This document shows, piece after piece, positions 7,943 through 15,949 of a DNA stretch of 64,000 nt. The DNA is from Pyrinomonas methylaliphatogenes (lineage in GTDB: Bacteria > Acidobacteriota > Blastocatellia > Pyrinomonadales > Pyrinomonadaceae), in NCBI RefSeq assembly GCF_000820845.2, contig NZ_CBXV010000006.1, positions 242,040 through 306,039 on the forward strand, read 5' to 3'. Both the position numbers and the translations under genes were made by a program. The stretch's first letter is position 1. Each line of letters opens with the position of its first letter. Under the pieces are notes generated by a model. The model did not search any database and had not been told where the DNA came from. It worked only from the letters and a program-made list of their open reading frames with translations.

Positions 7943-8902
7943 CACGCACCTCCTGTAGAGTGTAATCTTCGACAGGTCGTTGATCGTCAGTGAAGAACTG
8001 CCCGTGAAAGCCAAAGGGGATGTGGTGGGGAACTTCGGCGCGGACGACCTCGGTGAATGAAGCGGCATCGAGCACGAGTAAAAAAGAGTTGCCCTCGGCG
8101 GCGTTGAGCACAATGGAGAGCACGACGCCATCATCTTCGGCGGCGGAATGGGGAGCGGGAACGAAGACCGGTTCCCCCGGGTAGCAGTTTTCCTGCCACC
8201 ACACTTTCGAGCTACGTTCCCGCACATCTACTTTCACGAGCTGATTAGGGAAGTCAGTTGGGCGATCCTGACGACTGCTGATACTTGAACTCTGGCAGAA
8301 ACAGACTAATCCATCACCAAACACATCTTCGAATGTTGGAATTTTGATTGCAACACCATTGCTTTTCCAACCTTCATCAACGAATACACGTGCTTTAACT
8401 TTTGGATATTCTGTCGTCTGTTCCATAAACCATTTTAACCGGATCAACAACCAAAAAAGGGCGGTGTCTTCCACCTTGCTGAAATCGAAAGGGGGGATAC
8501 GATCCGGCAATTGCCCCCTGCAACGGGAGCGAAGATAGGATAACGTTTCGGGATCAAAAGTTTGAACAATGATGGGGAATTGATAAACTGAGAAGATGTG
8601 CGCCATAAACTCAAACAGTGCCAATCGAACTTGGAGATCAAGCCCCTTAAACTCTTTTCGACCTGCATAAATGTCTGCAAAATGGAACTCTCTGGCTCCT
8701 GTCAGTCTCTGAAGCTCCTGTAGTGCCCCAGGAAACTGCTCAATAACTTCGGGCATTTGGTGCGGTGGAACGATAACGGCAACCCAAGATTTTCGTTCTG
8801 GATGAAAGTTTGGTGGTGTGTCGGATAGACCAGAATGCCATATGCACGGCCAGCAGCAAGCTCATTTAAAAAATCTTGGTACTTGTACTTAGGGCGTCCC
8901 AT
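7935..8902 (-). pseudogene. Chimera: DUF3800 fragment joined to carotenoid oxygenase C-terminus
   Basis: Two unrelated domains are fused in one frame. From about 8830 the sequence reads [30 protein letters not shown] and [11 protein letters not shown], characteristic of DUF3800 (RNase H-like; normally beginning YIDESG, here degraded to CIWHSG). It proceeds to about 8240. From [30 protein letters not shown] onward it is the C-terminal quarter of a carotenoid cleavage dioxygenase, ending [14 protein letters not shown]. The DUF3800 end is in the wrong frame just before the join. A short separate frame at 8702-8902 ([20 protein letters not shown]) overlaps the start. Neither half can be functional as known. 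Confidence 0.7.
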
Positions 8903-8937
8903 GTAAGCTACCTCCGCTGGGAATCTTGCTTCAGCGC

Positions 8938-8998
8938 CATCTAACGATAAAGCTCAGCCGACTGCCTCCGGCTGGCGGCTGTAGCGTGGTGTTAATCG
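8938..8998 (-). repeat. attC-like site
   Basis: Compact 61-bp site: left end ATCTAACG, right end GTTAATC. Inner arms AAGCTCAGCCG and CGGCTGTAGC carry the standard asymmetric extra base. It follows the RelBE-like cassette (9018-9498). Confidence 0.8.
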
Positions 8999-9017
8999 GT
9001 GTGATGTTTGTACTTTC

Positions 9018-9283
9018 TCACCGTCTTCGATAGGTCTCTCGGCGGTGACCGATCGCGTGGATCACTATGATCTTTTCATCCCAGAGCACCTCGTAAATGA
9101 CGCGGTAGTCACACGGAGCTTGTAAAGTCCCACAAGGTCACCAGTCAATGCCTCAAGACGAATCGCATCCAAGTTCGCAGCCAGCCAGTTGATGCGCTGA
9201 ACGATACGATGTCCTATAGACTTGTCTAATCGCTCCAGCTCTTGAGATGCGGCACCCAAGATGCGAATGCAGTACTCTGCCAT
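9018..9283 (-). pseudogene. RelE/ParE-type toxin, frameshifted near the C-terminus
   Basis: Starts MAEYCIRILGAASQELERLDKSIGHRIVQRINWLAANLD and reaches GDLVGLYKLRV, typical of RelE/ParE mRNA interferases. Directly after that a deletion breaks the frame. The other frame continues DYRVIYEVLWDEKIIVIHAIGHRRETYRRR, exactly the family ending, to a stop at 9018. The intact frame instead ends in an unrelated tail at 9065. Either a decayed toxin whose loss is tolerated or a base-call error. It overlaps the antitoxin stop. Confidence 0.85.
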
Positions 9284-9498
9284 TACCCCAATCCAAGACG
9301 CCGAATCACATCTTCAAACGGTTCACCACGTTCACCGCTTGCCACCGCTTGCTTTTGGCGTAAGAGCCTATCGCGAACTGCCTTTCGAATAGGTAGACCC
9401 TCATCAGGATCTCCAAGCAGTTCTGACAACTTTTGTTCAATTATAGTTTCGATCATTTCTCGCAGTTCGTCTTTCGTCATCTGAGCTACTGTAGCCAT
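9283..9498 (-). CDS. Antitoxin-like partner of the RelE-type toxin
   Basis: The ATG at 9498 follows a GGAGGA SD. The 71-residue product MATVAQMTKDELREMIETIIEQKLSELLGDPDEGLPI has an N-terminal helix and a charged tail (RKAVRDRLLRQKQAVASGERGEPFEDVIRRLGL), the organisation of antitoxins preceding RelE toxins. Its stop and the toxin start overlap at 9283, the normal antitoxin-toxin coupling. Such proteins usually bind their own promoter; no operator is evident. Confidence 0.8.
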   Translation of the reverse strand: MATVAQMTKDELREMIETIIEQKLSELLGDPDEGLPIRKAVRDRLLRQKQAVASGERGEPFEDVIRRLGLG

Positions 9499-9539
9499 AA
9501 TCTCCTCCGTAAACTTGCGACCTTGGCGGTCTGCCGAGC

Positions 9540-9655
9540 CGGCTAATGCTGGAATTAAGCGGCGGCCCACCCGCAAACGACAAGCCAAAAGGTAACGGAC
9601 AACTTTCATAAAAGGCAAGCTGGCGGGTAGTCCGCTCCAATGACTTGTTCGGCGT
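9540..9655 (-). repeat. attC-like site, long form
   Basis: Right end GTTCGGC and left end GGCTAATG (a weakened R''). Inner arms GAATTAAGCGG and CCGCTCCAATG match those of the site at 10707-10811. It separates the HExxH gene from the antitoxin/toxin cassette. Confidence 0.7.
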
Positions 9656-9664
9656 CGCTCGGTG

Positions 9665-10681
9665 TTATCCGGCTGCGTTGTAATACTTGCCTATATCGAA
9701 TTTATCTACAAAGTAACGATTTCGCCACTGTGGATTTACCTTATCAAGCAATAACCCTTCGGCTGCGCCAAAGGAATAAAACGCAACGCGCTGAGATTCG
9801 CCTAGTTTCTGTGTTTGAAGCTGCTTAAATATTCGCTCGCGTATTGCATCAGCCACCTGCGCGAATGAAGTGTAATCTTTCAACGCCCGAAATTCTCTGC
9901 TCGGTCTGTATTTGGCTGCCGCCAATTTTGCCACCTGATACTCCGTATAACGTGCGATCCCTTCCTGCCATAACTGAAATGAGAAATACTTGTAATCATC
10001 AGGGCTAAGCATCTGCTGAAATCGTTGTCGCGCTTGAAGGTATGCAGCCAGTTTCATGGAGCGTTCTGCCTTGTTCTTCGATTCAAGCGCGTCCGCAAGC
10101 AGCTTACTCAACGTGGAAAACTGTTCCTGCACCTCTGCTTTGTCGTAAGGAAAAGCGAAGTTCAGCATCCACATGCCTGTCTGATCGCCGCGAGACAAAT
10201 TCAAGGCATTAACGTCCGTGTAATAATTGGGCTGGGAGGATTGTAATTGGTGGAAATGTTCGTGAAGCAACGTTACAATCCAAGGGGTAGAAGTTTGAGC
10301 CGATGTATTTTCGGCTTGCCCGACGACAATCGTTGAAACAATGCTTCCCCTTATGGCAGGCATCGCGGCTAAAAGATCTGTCGGATAAGTTCTTTTACGA
10401 AAATACACTTCACTTTTCAGAAGCGGATCATAACCAATCAAAGTGAAGTCTGGCGAGGGCTTCGGATGTCGAATTAAGAACTCATTTTCAGGTGTGACAA
10501 GCAACACGGCGAAAGGAGCTTTATCCCAATCTTTCCAGATGCGATTCCCTATGGTCTCTCCAAGCCTGAATGCCTCGGCTAATCGTATCCGGTCAATGTC
10601 TGGTATGGTCGGCTTCTCTTGCGCCAAGACACTACAAAAGGGCAAGAGTAAACCAATTGTAAGAATGAGCTTTGTGCTCAT
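9665..10681 (-). CDS. Secreted protein with HExxH metalloprotease-like motif
   Basis: From the ATG at 10681 the product begins MSTKLILTIGLLLPFCSVLAQ, a clear signal peptide. The mature part is about 318 residues. HEHFHQLQ (pattern HExxH) at about residue 145 could bind zinc, and QLWQEGIARYTEYQVAKLAA about 100 residues later could supply the third acidic ligand. This suggests an exported zinc peptidase-like enzyme, but no named family is recognised. It is a single-gene cassette between the attC sites at 9540 and 10707. Confidence 0.75.
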   Translation of the reverse strand: MSTKLILTIGLLLPFCSVLAQEKPTIPDIDRIRLAEAFRLGETIGNRIWKDWDKAPFAVLLVTPENEFLIRHPKPSPDFTLIGYDPLLKSEVYFRKRTYPTDLLAAMPAIRGSIVSTIVVGQAENTSAQTSTPWIVTLLHEHFHQLQSSQPNYYTDVNALNLSRGDQTGMWMLNFAFPYDKAEVQEQFSTLSKLLADALESKNKAERSMKLAAYLQARQRFQQMLSPDDYKYFSFQLWQEGIARYTEYQVAKLAAAKYRPSREFRALKDYTSFAQVADAIRERIFKQLQTQKLGESQRVAFYSFGAAEGLLLDKVNPQWRNRYFVDKFDIGKYYNAAG

Positions 10682-10706
10682 ACTCTTTTCTCTACACACT
10701 CAACAG

Positions 10707-10811
10707 CCAGCCAACGCCAGAATTAAACGGGAGCAGCGAACCGTCGGTAGATTCAAGTTGACGATGAGAGACAAGCTAACTCGCGCTCCACTTCAATGAG
10801 TTGTTCAATTG
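10707..10811 (-). repeat. attC-like site, long form
   Basis: Left end GCCAACG, right end GTTCAAT. Inner arms AATTAAACGGGAGC and GCTCCACTTCAATG are complementary. Same lineage as the site at 9540-9655. It follows the glycosyltransferase gene stop at 10836. Confidence 0.7.
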
Positions 10812-10835
10812 CGCCCCTTGCAGATATCTCGTCCT

Positions 10836-12347
10836 CTAACCGAACTTACGAATTTTCGGCCACAGCTCTGACCACGGTTCCCGCGGCCTGCGGCAAAGAT
10901 AGATGTCTGGCTGGCGCGACTCTTCGTTCTCAACTCCTAACGAATTCGGCACACGACCCGCGAGGATTACTGACTCGAACCGCTGCTGCAACCACTCACG
11001 TTGACCTCCGAGCACTATTACAGTCTCGGGAGGAGGGTTACCGTAGCCCCTGGCCCAAAACGAATTGACCCCGCTGATTGCTTGCGGGAGCCCATAACGC
11101 GGACCATACAAATTGATCGCTCCTGCTTGACCATAGTTCGTGCAGAAGATCGCTGCGCGCGCCCTTTCGTTTTCGGGAATCGTGTTCCAGATGCGCGCCA
11201 CCTCAGCGACGAGCTCCGGCCAGCCGAACTGTTCTCTCAGGTCTCCGTTTTGCGCGAGCGCTCGTTTCCACCAATGCGAGCCAACTGGCGCGATGGGGAG
11301 AACTATGGCTGCGACAAACGCGCCCGCCAGCAGCAGAACCGGAACGGCAGCCATCATCACCCACTTCTCGGCGGCGGCACGCACATCGAGTCGGCTCATA
11401 ACCCAGCTGGCGCCCGCAGCTAACAGCATCGGATAGATAGAAGCGGCATAGTAGTCACGGCCTTGTGCTGCGGCGAAGATAGCGAAGGAGGAAACTGCCA
11501 TCCATCCGAGGACACGAAAACGACTCAAAGACGGTGAGATAAAGAGCGCAATTAGGCCTGCGCTCCACAAGGGCACCGTAGCCGGGTTAGCGGGCACGAA
11601 CAACTGATTAACGAAGAAATTATCAGTTCTGCCGATGCTCACATCCCGCGCATGTATGCTCTTTAGAAACTCGAGCGTGATGAAGTCATGCTTCATTTGC
11701 CACACGAGGTTCGGCGAAGCGATAACTAATGATATAACAACGCCTGCCCATAGCCACGGACTAACAAGATGTTTCCGCAGCGGGGTCGCAAGAACTCCGA
11801 CGGCGAGGCCGGCCACGCAAACAAGGATCGTGTACTTCGTGAGAAAACCCAATCCCACTGCGCTCCCAATCGCCACCCACCAGCGCCGGTCATCTGTCTC
11901 CACCAACCGCACAATCAGCCACGCAATCAGAACCCACCAGAGATAGTCGAATGAGACATACTGAAACAGAGAACTTGCCGAGAGCGAGACGCCTGAAATG
12001 GCGACCGCCAAGGCAGTGAGCCACTGAGCGGAGTGATTTCCTCCGAGGTGCTTAGCCATGCTCGCGGCCAGCACAATCGCTACACTTTGAGCCATGGCGG
12101 CGAAGAAGCGGAAGCCAGCGAGCGACTCACCGAATAAGGTCAAGGCAAGACGACCGATGAACGGAGTAAATGGCGGATAAGCAACGTACCCCCACGCGAG
12201 GTGACGGGCGTCGTCAAGGGTTGCCAACTCGTCTCGATGAAAGCCGTACTGCTGGTTAACAATAGTATGGAAGATGAGCTTGACAACAGCAAAGCCCGCG
12301 ATCAAAAGTAATGTCCTGTCAGTCCTCGCTGTCGTCAGCACGCTCAT
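10836..12347 (-). CDS. Glycosyltransferase family 39 (ArnT/PMT-like) membrane protein
   Basis: 503 residues, about ten transmembrane helices, and the GT39 first-loop acidic motif GFHRDELATLDDARHLAWGYVAYPPFTPFIGRL. The C-terminal 130 residues form an extracytoplasmic domain (FCTNYGQAGAINLYGPRYGLPQAISG). Such enzymes move a sugar from a polyprenyl-phosphate donor to lipid or protein outside the membrane. At 1.5 kb it is unusually large for an integron cassette, yet it is flanked by an attC site downstream. No other cell-envelope gene is adjacent. Confidence 0.92.
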   Translation of the reverse strand: MSVLTTARTDRTLLLIAGFAVVKLIFHTIVNQQYGFHRDELATLDDARHLAWGYVAYPPFTPFIGRLALTLFGESLAGFRFFAAMAQSVAIVLAASMAKHLGGNHSAQWLTALAVAISGVSLSASSLFQYVSFDYLWWVLIAWLIVRLVETDDRRWWVAIGSAVGLGFLTKYTILVCVAGLAVGVLATPLRKHLVSPWLWAGVVISLVIASPNLVWQMKHDFITLEFLKSIHARDVSIGRTDNFFVNQLFVPANPATVPLWSAGLIALFISPSLSRFRVLGWMAVSSFAIFAAAQGRDYYAASIYPMLLAAGASWVMSRLDVRAAAEKWVMMAAVPVLLLAGAFVAAIVLPIAPVGSHWWKRALAQNGDLREQFGWPELVAEVARIWNTIPENERARAAIFCTNYGQAGAINLYGPRYGLPQAISGVNSFWARGYGNPPPETVIVLGGQREWLQQRFESVILAGRVPNSLGVENEESRQPDIYLCRRPREPWSELWPKIRKFG

Positions 12348-12384
12348 TCCACAATCCTCATAGCATGCCTTAACCGTAGTGAAG

Positions 12385-12430
12385 CAATCTAACGCTCACT
12401 ATCAGCGGCGGTGCGTAACGCTGTTCGTTG
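12385..12430 (-). repeat. Degenerate attC left half
   Basis: ATCTAACGCTCACTATCAGCGGCGG resembles the left half of the site at 15886-15949, but the complementary right arm is missing or eroded. It lies at the expected place, between the DUF1697 gene and the glycosyltransferase start. Confidence 0.4.
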
Positions 12431-12542
12431 CCTACTGTTTTATGCATGGCACACGGAAACCAAAGCACACCCAATCCTCCTTCGTTGCGGTTTACACCCA
12501 TGTCCTTCCTGTAAATATTACAGATACACGAGAAGTCTTGGC

Positions 12543-12701
12543 AACGACCTTTCTCAGAGGTGCATTTTCTACCTCAAGCGGGGCAGGCGCGTGGTTCCGC
12601 GGAACTTAACGACCTTTCTCAGAAGTGCATTTTCGACCCTGAGCTCTTTGAGGCGCTCGGTCTGGTCGATACCAGTACTCATACTACGAAGGCGCATTTT
12701 C
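12543..12701. repeat. Repeat-gap-repeat unit, three copies at 65-67 bp period
   Basis: Copies at 12543-12573 and 12608-12638 share 29 of 31 bases. Their core G(T/C)GCATTTTC recurs at 12692-12701, inside the last codons of the DUF1697 gene. The periods are 65 and 67 bp. The interval 12348-12678 has no gene and, besides the attC fragment, little else. Confidence 0.75.
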
Positions 12702-13206
12702 TTACCGTTTCCCAAGTGCGGGTAGTTTGTTCTTTGCCAAAGGTTTTCTCCAGAAGGTTCATAAATACCGGACCTTTCGGATGAGGAACATAAGTGGTAA
12801 ACACCTCCAACCCCTGTACTTCATGAATGATAACGCCCTCGTGCCGGATGGGCAGAGCGAGCTTTGCATCGGGAACATGCCATAAAAAAGTTACGACCTG
12901 CTTCGCTCCCTTCGGAAACAAATAATTACTGAAGGGATCTGCGGCTAATAGTTTACGCAGATGTTCAACCGAGCGGATGGTAACAGGGAAGGAACGTCCG
13001 ATATTCCTTTGAAGATGCTCTTCTATTCTCCGCGCGAGGGCTTCCTCATCTCCAATCGTAGCATGAAAAGCCACATTGCCGCTGGAAAGTATCGTCTTCA
13101 CTTCCGTGAAGCCACCCGCTTCAAAGCACTGCTTCAGATCCGCCATTTTCAGATTCATAGGGCTTACGCCCCGCAGAAAAGCTACAAATCTGGGCATAAC
13201 ATTCAT
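12679..13206 (-). CDS. DUF1697 domain-containing protein
   Basis: 175 residues with the full family pattern: N-terminal RFVAFLRGVSPMNLKMADLKQCFEAGGFTEVKTILSSGNVAF, a middle FPVTIRSVEHLRKLLAADPF, and a C-terminal TTRTWETVRKC. In most members the motif is LLRGINVGG; here it is LRGVSPMN. The function of the family is unknown. The last codons coincide with the third copy of the 12543 repeat unit. Confidence 0.93.
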   Translation of the reverse strand: MNVMPRFVAFLRGVSPMNLKMADLKQCFEAGGFTEVKTILSSGNVAFHATIGDEEALARRIEEHLQRNIGRSFPVTIRSVEHLRKLLAADPFSNYLFPKGAKQVVTFLWHVPDAKLALPIRHEGVIIHEVQGLEVFTTYVPHPKGPVFMNLLEKTFGKEQTTRTWETVRKCAFVV

Positions 13207-13323
13207 TCTAAAATGATAGAATCATTGTTATTGCATTCGCTTATCGGCAAAGAGGAATGATAGCAGTTTCTGCGCTTAAACGTTTGACAACCTAAAATGT
13301 TTCGTCACCACACATGACATTTG

Positions 13324-13941
13324 TTACAGCCTAAAGAACTCTCTCCAACGTCGTTCTTCCTCCTCGGGCGACACATCTTCAATATGGGTAGCAATCCACC
13401 AGATGTTGCCGCAGGGATCCTTCACGCCGCCGTATCGCTCGCCTGAGGGCAAATTTCTGATTGCGAACACCGACTCCCCACCGGCAGCCAAGGCTTGTTG
13501 ATAGACCCGGTCCCAGTCTGGCACGTACAGGTAGATGGAGGCGGACATGGGCCTAAACTCGCTGCTGGCCTCTCCAAGCATCACCATCGAGTCACCGATG
13601 CGCAGCTCTGCATGCATCACCGTGCCATCGGGACGAAATTTGCGATCCAGGATTTCGGCATCGAATGCCGTTGAGAGGAACTCAATCAATCGGTCAGCCC
13701 CTTCAACCAGCAAATAGGGCGTTACTGTATGGAATCCCTCGCGAATTTGCCTGACTGATATTTGGTCCTGATTCTTGAGCTGTTCACTGGACACAGATGC
13801 TGAATATACAGTTTCGTTGTGTTCCAGATTAGCGACCAATCGCTGCAGAACGTTGATGGTTGTTGCGTACTCTGCTTCAGTGATTCCTGCAACAGCCTGC
13901 TGCCGAATGGACCGCTGCACCAACAGGGCTTTGTCGTACAA
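13324..13941 (-). CDS. MarR C-terminal segment fused to a VOC (PhnB-like) domain
   Basis: The first 45 residues (MYDKALLVQRSIRQQAVAGITEAEYATTINVLQRLVANLE) are the dimerisation helix end of a MarR-type regulator. Residues about 65-190 are a VOC/glyoxalase domain (VTPYLLVEGADRLIEFLSTAFDAEI through GGVKDPCGNIWWIATHIEDVS). The frame is the direct continuation of the gene at 13999-14667: the two are in phase and separated only by one TGA at 13999-14001. The true unit is therefore probably SRPBCC-MarR-VOC, with this piece being its 3' part. The ATG used here lies inside the MarR domain and has no SD. Confidence 0.8.
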   Translation of the reverse strand: MYDKALLVQRSIRQQAVAGITEAEYATTINVLQRLVANLEHNETVYSASVSSEQLKNQDQISVRQIREGFHTVTPYLLVEGADRLIEFLSTAFDAEILDRKFRPDGTVMHAELRIGDSMVMLGEASSEFRPMSASIYLYVPDWDRVYQQALAAGGESVFAIRNLPSGERYGGVKDPCGNIWWIATHIEDVSPEEEERRWREFFRL

Positions 13942-13998
13942 CTCCTTACCCGCTGTTGTCAGGTTGAATCCATTCTCAAACGAGCCGCCGACTAATCC

Positions 13999-14667
13999 TC
14001 AGACAACAAGTTCACCAATAACCCCGTCGATTGTTGCGTGATTAGCGAATGTTTGAAGTGTACTCACGATATCGTCACGCATGACCGTACCGCGTTGAAA
14101 GATGATGTTGAGAGTCTGCCACGCGAGGCGAGAGAGACCATTCGACCGCTGAGCGTCATCAATTCGTTGCGTGAGAAGTTTATCTGCCCGTTTGAGCCAA
14201 TAACCTATCGGGAGCTGCTCTTTTATCTGTTTGTTCATTGCCTGCTCCACGAACTTTTTCAGTTCCTCCAGCATCATTCCCCACATCTTCTCGGAATGCT
14301 TGCGTGCTTCTTCGGTCGCATTATTGTCCTGGGACAGTGAGACGCGGGTTTGGTGTCCCTCGCCCGATAACTCAATCGTCACCGTGTGATAGTTCTCCGA
14401 CTTGTCAGGTAGACCCGAAAGCGGGCTGAAATGACTGTACTGGAGTACTCGCGGAGGCTCGAACCGAAGAATCACACCTTTGTCCTCATACGATTTGCCC
14501 TGCCACTCTCCCTTCCAGGTAATCGGGCTTCCTTCGCGCCAGTCCGTGGCCACGTTGGTCCCAAACATGTATTGTTTGATGGCCTCAGGATTCACCAATG
14601 CATCCCAGACCCTCTCGGCGGATGCGTTTATGGTGATGGAAGCTCTGGCGATTAGATTGTTATTCAT
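13999..14667 (-). CDS. SRPBCC (AHSA1-like) domain fused to a MarR N-terminal segment
   Basis: Residues 1-145 form an activator-of-Hsp90 homologue/SRPBCC lipid-binding domain (ASITINASAERVWDALVNPEAIKQYMFG, ITWKGEWQGKSYEDKG). From residue about 146 (MNKQIKEQLPIGYWLKRADKLLTQ) a MarR winged-helix begins and runs to GVIGELVV, followed by TGA. Reading past that codon gives GLVGGSFENGFNLTTAGKELYDKA, the rest of the MarR domain, in the same frame. CGA-to-TGA would explain the stop. So either a nonsense mutation or read-through in a three-domain protein. Confidence 0.85.
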   Translation of the reverse strand: MNNNLIARASITINASAERVWDALVNPEAIKQYMFGTNVATDWREGSPITWKGEWQGKSYEDKGVILRFEPPRVLQYSHFSPLSGLPDKSENYHTVTIELSGEGHQTRVSLSQDNNATEEARKHSEKMWGMMLEELKKFVEQAMNKQIKEQLPIGYWLKRADKLLTQRIDDAQRSNGLSRLAWQTLNIIFQRGTVMRDDIVSTLQTFANHATIDGVIGELVV

Positions 14668-14706
14668 GATTTGCTCCTATATGCAGAGTTCTCATTCTTG
14701 GCGTTG

Positions 14707-14781
14707 CTGCATAACGGTCAAGCTCACCTGCCGCCATGGAGCGCAGCGGAGTGGCGGTCAGGTGCAGCACCTTGTTAGCGA
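14707..14781 (-). repeat. attC site, canonical
   Basis: The clearest attC of the window: left end GCATAACGG, right end TTGTTAGCG. Arms AAGCTCACCTGCCGCC and GGCGGTCAGGTGCAGC pair with a single extrahelical base, as in classical integron sites. It follows the membrane-protein cassette; in the alternative frame the stop of that gene (TAA) falls in the GTTAGCG box. Confidence 0.88.
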
Positions 14782-14826
14782 TTCTCTCGAGTTTCATCCT
14801 TCATTGCGGCACTGGCAATTACCAAT

Positions 14827-15207
14827 TCAGCTCCAACTATGAGCAATGCCCACCCCCATTGAAGTTGGACTGATTTGCATTGCTATATCTGCTAGATCAC
14901 GAAAAGGGTTGCCCGCAAGCTCTGACTCTCTATCTGCTTTTGCTTGTGACATTTTTGATTGGAAGTTGATGAAGGTGAAAAGCATCACCCCAAGACTCCC
15001 GATGCCCGTGAACCAAAACCCTTTGAATTTCTTCGCCAGCACCAAGACCAGAGAAATCACAGCAAAAATTAAGACGATCGTTCCATCACCCTGACCATTC
15101 TGGAAGTAGTTCATGTTTCCCATGATTGGGACGCTCACAATCGGAGTGAATACACCGATGAAAAGAACGATTGAACCGATAAGGCCGAGCAATTGTTTCG
15201 TGTTCAT
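14827..15207 (-). CDS. Small membrane protein, C-terminus frameshifted
   Basis: A 126-residue product with three hydrophobic helices (LLGLIGSIVLFIGVFTPIVS, GTIVLIFAVISLVLVLA, GFWFTGIGSLGVMLFTFINF) and no known family. After DIAMQIS the intact frame ends in a short unrelated tail, whereas the next frame reads VQLQWGWALLIVGAELVIASAAMKDETRENR and stops in the attC box near 14778. That gives a fourth helix and a natural end. A one-base deletion near 14860 is likely, either a mutation or a read error. The ATG has an AAGGAG SD. Confidence 0.75.
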   Translation of the reverse strand: MNTKQLLGLIGSIVLFIGVFTPIVSVPIMGNMNYFQNGQGDGTIVLIFAVISLVLVLAKKFKGFWFTGIGSLGVMLFTFINFQSKMSQAKADRESELAGNPFRDLADIAMQISPTSMGVGIAHSWS

Positions 15208-15223
15208 GATTTCTCCTTTCTTG

Positions 15224-15325
15224 TATCGCTAGCGACCCCGCTCACCTGCCGCGGCGGCGCGGGGAGCGAGGAGTCTCGGAAAGCCTACCTGCTGCCGCGG
15301 TCAGGTGCAGCGCCCGGTTCGGCGG
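15224..15325 (-). repeat. attC-like site
   Basis: Right end GTTCGGC at 15317-15323; left end degenerate (TCGCTAGCG). The arms CTCACCTGCCGCGG and CCGCGGTCAGGTGCAG are the same sequence family as the 14707 site. It overlaps the 3' end of the nucleotidyltransferase gene, whose last codons read through the site. Confidence 0.78.
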
Positions 15326-15863
15326 CGATTCCCTCTCCCTGGCCTTCGATCCCGGGCTGTTGACACAGGGCGAGTGGTAGCACGACCCCGAAGCGGTCCT
15401 GGAGCAATTTCATATCCTGAAGGTCCACCTCATCCGGGGTGTAGCCCTGTGCGTGGCACTGCACTTGCGCGTCCGGGGACAGGCAGCGCACGTCTTTGTC
15501 CCGGATCCGGCCCCGGCCCTGGAAGGCGGCGCGTGGGAAAGGCCACTTCCGGCCGTCGGGGAGTGTAAACACACCGAACCCTCGCTCGTCGAACGCGATC
15601 GCATGCACATCGACCTTGTCGCCCGCTTCGGTCTTCAGCACGAAGTTGGTTTCCGTCCCCCCGGGCTGACGCGCGTATCCGGCCGCCCGGGTGACGGCAA
15701 GCAGGCGGGGCACGTCTTCGACACGAATGATGATGTCGAGGTCCCTGTGCTCTCTGGTCTGTTCGCCGAGGAGCGCATCGACCCCCCAGCCACCATCGAG
15801 GCACACCTCGATGGACGAGGCTTCCATTAAGTCCAGGAATTCCACGACAACATCCGATGTCAT
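15285..15863 (-). CDS. Nucleotidyltransferase, lincosamide (Lnu)-like
   Basis: About 192 residues from the ATG at 15863. The DNA-polymerase-beta-type motif CLDGGWGVDALLGEQTREHRDLDI matches that of LnuA-type lincosamide nucleotidyltransferases, and VDVHAIAFDERG supplies the third acidic residue. The following PFPRAAFQGRGRIRDKDVRCLSPDAQVQCHAQGY block is also shared. The family adenylylates drugs such as lincomycin; whether this protein does so is unproven. The last 20 residues run into the attC site and look non-native. Confidence 0.82.
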   Translation of the reverse strand: MTSDVVVEFLDLMEASSIEVCLDGGWGVDALLGEQTREHRDLDIIIRVEDVPRLLAVTRAAGYARQPGGTETNFVLKTEAGDKVDVHAIAFDERGFGVFTLPDGRKWPFPRAAFQGRGRIRDKDVRCLSPDAQVQCHAQGYTPDEVDLQDMKLLQDRFGVVLPLALCQQPGIEGQGEGIAAEPGAAPDRGSR

Positions 15864-15885
15864 ACAGGTGATCCGCACCTCCGCG

Positions 15886-15949
15886 CCGCCGAACGTTCAG
15901 CATCAGCGGCGGCGCGTAGCGCCGGCCTCTGCATGCTATTGTTAGCCGC
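15886..15949 (-). repeat. attC site
   Basis: Left end GCCGAACG, right end GTTAGCC, arms CAGCATCAGCGGCGGC and GCCGGCCTCTGCATGCT. The TAA stop of the VOC gene (15942-15944) is part of the GTTAGCC box, a hallmark of cassette 3' ends. Confidence 0.85.
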
